This document shows positions 58,378 through 63,658 of a stretch of DNA of 63,658 nucleotides, piece after piece. The notes beneath the pieces were generated by a model, which saw only the letters and a program-made list of their open reading frames with translations, ran no database searches and was not told the DNA's origin. The translations under genes and the position numbers were made by a program. The stretch covers positions 77,290 through 140,947 of the forward strand of contig NZ_SMMU01000012.1 in the NCBI RefSeq assembly GCF_004339665.1. Reading direction: 5' to 3'. The first letter of the stretch is position 1, and every line of letters begins with the position of its first letter. The stretch is from Azotobacter chroococcum (GTDB lineage: Bacteria > Pseudomonadota > Gammaproteobacteria > Pseudomonadales > Pseudomonadaceae).

Positions 58378-59267
58378 GCCTTGGTCTCCTCGTGGTCGTC
58401 GGCGTGCTCGTCGACCTGGTTCGGGCCGACGCCGACGTAGTGGAACAGGGTGCCGGCCAGGGTGGCGAAGAAGGCCACGGCGGCGACCGGCTTCATCCAG
58501 CCCTTCCAGCCGTGGATCGCGCTGCTGATGCGCGGGTCCCTGGGCAGGTTGTGGTACAGCTCGGGCCGGTCGGCGTGGTGCAGCACGTACATCACATGGG
58601 TACCGCCGACGCCCTGCGGGTCGTAGAGGCCGGCGTTGGCGTAGCCGCGGCCGTGCAGCTCCTCGACGCGCTGGCCGGCCAGGTGCTGCATGTCGGCCTT
58701 GCTGCCGAAGCTGATCGCCCCGGTCGGGCAGGTCTTGGCGCAGGCCGGCTCCTGGCCCACCGCCACGCGGTCGGAACACAGGGTGCACTTGTAGGCCTTG
58801 TTGTCCTCCTGACTGATCCGCGGCACGTTGAAGGGGCAGCCGGCGACGCAGTAGCCGCAGCCGATGCAGTGCTCGGACTGGAAGTCGACGATGCCGTTGG
58901 CGTACTGGACGATGGCGCCCGGGCTCGGGCAGGCCTTGAGGCAGCCGGGATCGCTGCAGTGCATGCAGCCGTCCTTGCGGATCAGCCATTCGAGCCGGCC
59001 GTTCTCCTGCTGCACCTCGTCGAAGCGCATCACCGTCCAGCTCTTGGCGCTGAGGTCGATGGGGTTGTCGTAGACGCCGACATTCTGGCCGACCTCATCG
59101 CGCAGGTCGTTCCACTCCGAGCAGGCGACCTGGCAGGCCTTGCAGCCGATGCAGATGCTCACGTCGATCAGCTTGGCGACTTCCGCTTTATGGTCGCGGA
59201 CCTGGGTCGGCGGGGTCAGCGCGCTGGTCGCCGAGCGCTTGAGGATGTCTTGGGATTGCATGGACAT
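58374..59267 (-). CDS. fdnH: Formate dehydrogenase-N beta subunit (iron-sulphur)
   Basis: 297 residues with four [4Fe-4S]-type cysteine clusters: [37 protein letters not shown] and CTLCSDR with CAKTCP. A C-terminal transmembrane helix ([20 protein letters not shown]) anchors it. Transfers electrons from FdnG to FdnI. The ATG at 59267 has GGAGGG upstream and lies 13 bases after fdnG. Confidence 0.96.
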   Translation of the reverse strand: MSMQSQDILKRSATSALTPPTQVRDHKAEVAKLIDVSICIGCKACQVACSEWNDLRDEVGQNVGVYDNPIDLSAKSWTVMRFDEVQQENGRLEWLIRKDGCMHCSDPGCLKACPSPGAIVQYANGIVDFQSEHCIGCGYCVAGCPFNVPRISQEDNKAYKCTLCSDRVAVGQEPACAKTCPTGAISFGSKADMQHLAGQRVEELHGRGYANAGLYDPQGVGGTHVMYVLHHADRPELYHNLPRDPRISSAIHGWKGWMKPVAAVAFFATLAGTLFHYVGVGPNQVDEHADDHEETKA

Positions 59268-59280
59268 GAATAGCCCTCCA

Positions 59281-62200
59281 TCAGACCTTTTCAATGTTCA
59301 CGAGGAAGGCCTTGTACTCCGGCGTCTGCGAGTTGGCGTCGCCAACCGCGGGCGTCAGGGTGTTGGCCAGGAAACCCTTGCGCGTGGTGCCCTCGAAGCC
59401 CCAGTGACAGGGGATGCCGACGGTGTCGACCAGCTTGCCGTCGATCTCCAGGGTGGCGATGCGCTTGGTCACCACCGCCTTGGCCTTGATGAAGCCGCGC
59501 ATGGAGGTGACCTTGACCGTGTCGCCGGCGCGGATGCCCTTCTGCGCCGCCAGCTGCTCGCCGATCTCGACGAACTGCTCGGGCTGGACGATGGCGTTGA
59601 GCCGCGAGGCCTTGGTCCAGTGCCGGAACATCTCGGTAATCGAGTAGGTGGTGGCGACGTAGGGGAACTCCGCCGCGCTGCCCATGCGCTTGCGGTCGTT
59701 GTCGAACAGCCGGGTGGTCGGGTTGAAGGTGACCTTCGGGTGCAGCGGGTTGTGCTCCAGCGGCGACTCGATCGGCTCGTAGTGCTCGGGGAAGGGCCCG
59801 TCGCCCAGCGCGCCGGCCGCGAACAGCCGGCCGAGGCCCTCGGGCAGCATGATGAACGGGTTGGCCTCGCTGCCCGGCGCGACGGTGGCGGCGAAGTCGG
59901 CGACGTCGATGCCGCTCCAGCGCTGGCCGTTCCACTCGATCAGCTTGCGTTTCGGGTCCCAGGGCTTGCCCTGCGGGTCGACCGAGGCGCGGTTGTAGAG
60001 GATGCGGCGGTTCTGCGGCCAGCACCAGGCCCAGCCCGGCGTGCTGCCGAGGCCCTGGCCGTCGCTGGCGTTGTCGCGCCGCGCCATCTGGTTGCCGGCC
60101 TCGGTCCAGGAGCCGGCGAAGATCCAGCAGAAGCTGGCGGTGCTGCCGTCGGCGCGCAGCAGCGAGAAGTCGCGCAACAGCTCGCCCTTTTTCGCCAACA
60201 GGTTACCCTGCGGGTCGTAGAGGTCGGCCAGGGCGTAGCCGTTGGCCTCCCGGGCGACCTCCTCGGGCGCCGGGTCCTCCGGATCGCTGTAGTTCCAGGC
60301 CATGTTGAGCAGCGGCGCGGGGTTGGCGCCGCCCTCCTGCTCGTACAGCTCGCGCAGCCTGAGGAACAGGTGGCCGAGGATCTTGCCGTCGTGCCAGGCT
60401 TCGGCCGGCGGCGCCGCCCCGGCCCAGTGCCACTGCAGCCAGCGCCCGGAGTTGGCGATCGAGCCGTTCTCCTCGGCGAAGCAGGACGACGGCAGGCGGA
60501 ACACCTCGGTCTGGATCTCGGCCGGGTTCACGTCGTTGGCTTCGCCGTGGTTCTGCCAGAAGTTCGAGCTCTCGGTGACCAGCGGGTCGATCACCACCAG
60601 GTACTTGAGCCTGGACAGGGCGGCGACCGCCTTGTTCTTGTCCGGGAAGGCGGCGATCGGGTTGAAGCCCTGGGCGATGTAGCCGTTGACCTTGCCCTCG
60701 TACATCAGCTCTAGGTAGCGCAGCACGTCGTACTCGACGTCCCACTTGGGCAGCCAGTCGAAGCCCCAGTCGTTGTCCTTGGTCGCCTTGTCGCCCCAGA
60801 CGCTCTTCATCAGGCTGACGAAGAACTTCTCGGTGTTCTGCCAGTAGTTCACCTGGCCGGGCAGCAGCGCCTTGGGCGTGCTCTGCGCGAGGTAGGTGGC
60901 CAGGTCGGGCTGGCGTTCCGAGGGCAGGTTCAGATAGCCCGGCATGCGCACCGAGAGCAGGCCGAGGTCGGTGTAGCCCTGGATGTTGGAATGGCCGCGC
61001 AGGGCGTTGATGCCGCCGCCGGGCATGCCGATGTTGCCGAGCAAGAGCTGGATCATCGCCGCGCCGCGGATGATCTGCACGCCGCTGGTATGGTGGGTCC
61101 AGCCGAGGGCGTAGAGGAAGGTCGCGGTCTTGTCCGGCGCGCTGGTGTCGCCGAGCAGCCGGCAGATCTCCAGGAAGTCCTCCTTCGGCGTGCCGCACAG
61201 GCGCGTGACCATCTCCGGGGTGTAGCGGCTGACGTGCTGCTTCAGAAGATTCCACACGCAGCGCGGATGGCTGAGGGTCGGGTCGCGCCGGGCATGGCCG
61301 TTCTCGTCCAGCTGGTAGGCCCAGGAGCTGCGGTCGTACTGCTGCTTCGTCTCGTCGTAGCCGCTGAACAGGCCCTCGTCGAAGCTGAAGTCGTCGCGCA
61401 CCAAGAGGCTCGCGTTGGTATAGGCGCGCACGTATTCGTGCTGGATCCTGTCGTGAGCGATCAGGTAATTGACCACGCCCATCAGGAAGGTCACGTCGGA
61501 GCCGGCGCGGATCGGCGCGTAGAGGTCGGCGACCGCGGCGCTGCGGTTGAAGCGCGGGTCGACCACGATCAGCTTGGCGCCGTTGCGGATCTTCGCCTCG
61601 ATGGCCCACTTGAAGCCCACCGGGTGGGCCTCGGCGGGGTTGCCGCCCATCACCAGGACGACGTTGGCGTTCTTGATGTCCACCCAGTTGTTGGTCATCG
61701 CGCCGCGGCCGAAGCTGGGCGCCAGGGCGGCCACGGTCGGGCCGTGGCAGAGCCGCGCCTGGCAGTCCATGCCGAGGATGCCGAGGGCGCGGGTGAAGCG
61801 CCAGTCGAGGGCGCCGGTCTCGTTGCTGGCCGCCGAGGAGCAGAGCATGCCGGTGGTCAGCCAGCGATTCACGGTGAGCCCGGCGGCGTTCTTCTCGACG
61901 AAGTTGGCGTCGCGGTCGTCCTTCATCAGCCGGGCGATGCGCTCGATGGCCTCCTCCCAGCTGATCCGCTGCCACTTGTCCGAGCCCGGCGCGCGGTACT
62001 CGGGGTACTGCAGGCGCTGCTCGCTGTGGATGAAGTCGACCAGGCCGGCGCCCTTCGGGCACAGCGAGCCGCGGCTGACCGGATGGTCCGGATCGCCCTC
62101 GATGTGGAAGATGCGCGGCTTGGCGTTCTTCGCGCCGTCGCCGAGGCTGTACATCAGCACCCCGCAGCCCACCGAGCAGTAGGTGCAGTTGTTGCGGGTT

Positions 62201-62337
62201 TCCCTGGCGCGCAGCAGCTTGTACTGGCGCGGCTGGGTGGCGTTGGCGACGCCGGGGGCGAAGCCGAGGGTGGCGGCGGTGGCGCCGGCCACCCCGACGG
62301 TACAGAGCTTGAAGAACTGTCTTCTGCCAAGTTCCAT
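59281..62337 (-). CDS. fdnG: Formate dehydrogenase-N alpha subunit, cysteine form
   Basis: 1018 residues. Oxidises formate in the periplasm with a bis-molybdopterin guanine dinucleotide cofactor. A twin-arginine signal (GRRQFFKL) opens the chain; the [4Fe-4S] ligands are C51, C54, C58 and C93. The molybdenum ligand position, selenocysteine in E. coli FdnG, is C197 here ([20 protein letters not shown]), encoded by TGC at 61749-61747, with H198 next to it. No in-frame TGA or Sec insertion element is needed. Start chosen for the TAT signal. Expected partners fdnH and fdnI follow. Confidence 0.96.
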   Translation of the reverse strand: MELGRRQFFKLCTVGVAGATAATLGFAPGVANATQPRQYKLLRARETRNNCTYCSVGCGVLMYSLGDGAKNAKPRIFHIEGDPDHPVSRGSLCPKGAGLVDFIHSEQRLQYPEYRAPGSDKWQRISWEEAIERIARLMKDDRDANFVEKNAAGLTVNRWLTTGMLCSSAASNETGALDWRFTRALGILGMDCQARLCHGPTVAALAPSFGRGAMTNNWVDIKNANVVLVMGGNPAEAHPVGFKWAIEAKIRNGAKLIVVDPRFNRSAAVADLYAPIRAGSDVTFLMGVVNYLIAHDRIQHEYVRAYTNASLLVRDDFSFDEGLFSGYDETKQQYDRSSWAYQLDENGHARRDPTLSHPRCVWNLLKQHVSRYTPEMVTRLCGTPKEDFLEICRLLGDTSAPDKTATFLYALGWTHHTSGVQIIRGAAMIQLLLGNIGMPGGGINALRGHSNIQGYTDLGLLSVRMPGYLNLPSERQPDLATYLAQSTPKALLPGQVNYWQNTEKFFVSLMKSVWGDKATKDNDWGFDWLPKWDVEYDVLRYLELMYEGKVNGYIAQGFNPIAAFPDKNKAVAALSRLKYLVVIDPLVTESSNFWQNHGEANDVNPAEIQTEVFRLPSSCFAEENGSIANSGRWLQWHWAGAAPPAEAWHDGKILGHLFLRLRELYEQEGGANPAPLLNMAWNYSDPEDPAPEEVAREANGYALADLYDPQGNLLAKKGELLRDFSLLRADGSTASFCWIFAGSWTEAGNQMARRDNASDGQGLGSTPGWAWCWPQNRRILYNRASVDPQGKPWDPKRKLIEWNGQRWSGIDVADFAATVAPGSEANPFIMLPEGLGRLFAAGALGDGPFPEHYEPIESPLEHNPLHPKVTFNPTTRLFDNDRKRMGSAAEFPYVATTYSITEMFRHWTKASRLNAIVQPEQFVEIGEQLAAQKGIRAGDTVKVTSMRGFIKAKAVVTKRIATLEIDGKLVDTVGIPCHWGFEGTTRKGFLANTLTPAVGDANSQTPEYKAFLVNIEKV

Positions 62338-62439
62338 GACGATCTCCTGAAAGGTAGGGGCGAGCGCAGGCCGCGCTTCGACGGGAAACGCTCGGGGCTT
62401 TCGATTGGGGTGCGGGCCCCGCCGGCGGCGGGACGGGTG

Positions 62440-63267
62440 TTACGGGGCGCGGGGTACCGGGCTGTAGACCCGCGCCGCGCTGTGGTGCGGCAGGTGGATC
62501 AGGTTGAGGCGGTGGCGGCGCGCCCAGTCCACGGTCAGCGCGGTGGGCGCCGACAGCCCAACCAGGGTGCCGATGCCGGCGCGCACCGCCTTGTGCAGGA
62601 GCTCGACGCCGCAGCGGCTGGTGACCACGGCGAAGCCGCGGCCGGGTTCCAGCCGGTCGCGCCTGAGGGCGCCGATCAGCTTGTCGAGGGCGTTGTGCCG
62701 GCCGATGTCCTCGCGGCACAGGCGGATCTCGCCGTCCCCGTCGACGAACAGCGCGGCATGCAGGGCGCCGCTCTGGCGGGCCAGGCGCTGCTCGGCGGCG
62801 ATGCGCTCGCGCAGATCCTCAAGGTGTTCGGCCGGCGGCAGCGGCACCGGCTCGAGCGCCGCCAGCTGCGGCAGCGCCTGCTCCAGCGCCTCCACTCCGC
62901 ACACCCCGCAGCCGCTGCTGCCGGCCAGTTGGCGGCGCTGCCGCTTGAGCTGCCAGAAGGCGCGGCTGGCGATCTCCACCTCGGCCCGCCAGGCCTCGAC
63001 GCCCTCGACGAGCCGCAGGTCGTAGATTTCATCGGCACTATCGATGATGCCGGCGGTCAGAGTGAAGCCGTGGACGAAGTCCTCCAGCCCCTCCGGCGTG
63101 ACCATCATCACCGCATGGCTGAGTCCGTTGTAGCTGATCGCCAGCGCGCATTCCGCCGCCAGAGGCACCTCGGAAACCTGCGCCGGAAGGCCGATCTCGG
63201 CATAGCGGTAGACACCCGTGACGGCCGGGGGAGGCTCCTGGGCAGGGGGACTGGCGTGATGCGGCAT
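62440..63267 (-). CDS. fdhD: Formate dehydrogenase sulfurtransferase FdhD
   Basis: 275 residues. FdhD transfers sulfur from IscS to the molybdenum cofactor of formate dehydrogenase. The key CxxC loop is C120-G-V-C123 (SSGCGVCGVE). Other family motifs are ISYNGLSHAVMMVTP and DIGRHNALDKLIG. ATG at 63267 is preferred; an in-frame TTG at 63297 lies within a candidate ANR site. First gene of the operon, 102 bases before fdnG. Confidence 0.95.
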   Translation of the reverse strand: MPHHASPPAQEPPPAVTGVYRYAEIGLPAQVSEVPLAAECALAISYNGLSHAVMMVTPEGLEDFVHGFTLTAGIIDSADEIYDLRLVEGVEAWRAEVEIASRAFWQLKRQRRQLAGSSGCGVCGVEALEQALPQLAALEPVPLPPAEHLEDLRERIAAEQRLARQSGALHAALFVDGDGEIRLCREDIGRHNALDKLIGALRRDRLEPGRGFAVVTSRCGVELLHKAVRAGIGTLVGLSAPTALTVDWARRHRLNLIHLPHHSAARVYSPVPRAP

Positions 63268-63288
63268 GGCGGCGCGCTCGGCGATGAA

Positions 63289-63302
63289 TTGACACAAGTC
63301 AA
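63289..63302 (-). promoter_or_regulatory. Candidate ANR/FNR box upstream of the fdh operon
   Basis: TTGACACAAGTCAA is a perfect 5-4-5 palindrome of the FNR/ANR type (consensus TTGAT-N4-ATCAA), 21 bases before the fdhD start. The upstream region to 63560 is AT-rich and has no gene, consistent with a promoter region. Confidence 0.5.
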
Positions 63303-63567
63303 GTTTATTCCCGGCCCCGCGGGCCCGACCAATCGCTATTGCCGATTCATTGATCGACAGTATCTATCAATACGACCGCCACATGCGGCATCCTGCCGCG
63401 CAGGCCACGCCGCTCCGCTGTTCCCTCCCCCGGCGCCAGCGACTGCCGCCTCCGAGCGGCCGCACGCGCCTTAGCCTTTGGTCTAGCCCTGCTCGCGCCG
63501 TTAAATGCACAAAATTCATATAAACATAGAATTATTATTCACTTAATGAATTAAAAGTGGAGCGCTA

Positions 63568-63658
63568 GGTTCTGTTGACGCAAGCCCAGTGCTAAAACTG
63601 GGCTTTTGCCATGACTGACAGAAGCCGACTGAGCGACAGGGAATGGTCCCGCATACAA
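63568..63658 (+). mobile_element. Left end of an IS5-type insertion sequence
   Basis: Runs off the window. The presumed left end begins near GGTTCTGTTGACGCAAG at 63568. A 9-bp hairpin (63582-63590 with 63597-63605) followed by TTTT lies just upstream of the transposase start and would block read-in transcription. Exact terminal bases cannot be set without the other end. Confidence 0.6.
63611..63658 (+). CDS. IS5-family transposase, N-terminal 16 codons
   Basis: ATG at 63611 opens MTDRSRLSDREWSRIQ, the form of N-terminus seen in IS5-group (DUF4096) transposases. The rest is beyond the window edge. Confidence 0.65.
   Translation, partial: MTDRSRLSDREWSRIQ

Noticed and set aside
61747..61749. 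A possible in-frame TGA selenocysteine codon in fdnG
   Set aside because: The codon is TGC (Cys) on the coding strand and the frame is open throughout.

Overview
The window is GC-rich, densely coded DNA from the Pseudomonadaceae. Gene order and protein types point to the Pseudomonas/Azotobacter group. The first 16 kb follows the order I recall from Pseudomonas aeruginosa around PA5298-PA5317 (xpt, cytochrome c5, pauR, dadX, RidA, dadA, lrp, FAD oxidase, kauB, rpmG, rpmB, peptide-binding protein). From 16.1 to 25.3 kb it follows PA0376-PA0363 (rpoH, ftsX, ftsE, ftsY, two M16 peptidases, rsmD, hydrolase, coaD). In P. aeruginosa these are separate loci, so a join near 16.05 kb, marked by a palindromic repeat, is likely a rearrangement point. 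Sugar transport plus glucokinase, a phasin and a DUF3141 protein fit Azotobacter, but species is inference.

Layout. 0-1.5 kb: 3' end of a large type I-secreted repeat protein. 1.6-12.6 kb: purine salvage, D-alanine catabolism (dadA-ridA-dadX with divergent lrp) and polyamine catabolism (pauR, PauB-like oxidase, kauB). 12.7-25.3 kb: ribosomal protein genes, peptide-binding protein, heat-shock sigma factor, the ftsYEX operon, processing peptidases and coaD. 25.4-28.1 kb: tRNA-Thr(UGU) followed by 2.6 kb of almost gene-free, mixed-composition DNA holding a decayed IS200/IS605 transposase and another broken gene, that is, a degraded island. 28.1-34.4 kb: glucose transporter, glucokinase, malate:quinone oxidoreductase and a periplasmic HAD protein.

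35.3-42.4 kb is the most unusual region, a probable defence island. A minus-strand operon encodes an Mrr-type nuclease with a membrane anchor and zinc finger, a giant methyltransferase-PLD-SF2 helicase-S24-like-DUF3427 fusion now split by two single-base frameshifts, and an HNH nuclease. Divergent to it is a WYL-domain regulator of the BrxR/CapW type. Just downstream, at 42.6 kb, sits an unannotated small RNA of the RsmY/RsmZ family, with GGA-loop hairpins, a promoter and a terminator.

43-50 kb: an orphan periplasmic sugar-binding-type protein, a LysR regulator and the efflux operon it probably controls (outer-membrane factor, FUSC pump, DUF1656, HlyD adaptor). 50.5-55.7 kb: tandem DUF2790 secreted proteins, a nucleoside deoxyribosyltransferase, and a phasin divergent from a DUF3141 PHA-synthase-like protein. 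55.7-63.3 kb: a formate dehydrogenase-N operon (fdhD-fdnGHI-fdhE) followed by moaA, which makes its molybdenum cofactor. FdnG carries cysteine, not selenocysteine, at the active site, and a candidate ANR box precedes fdhD. The right edge enters an IS5-type insertion sequence.
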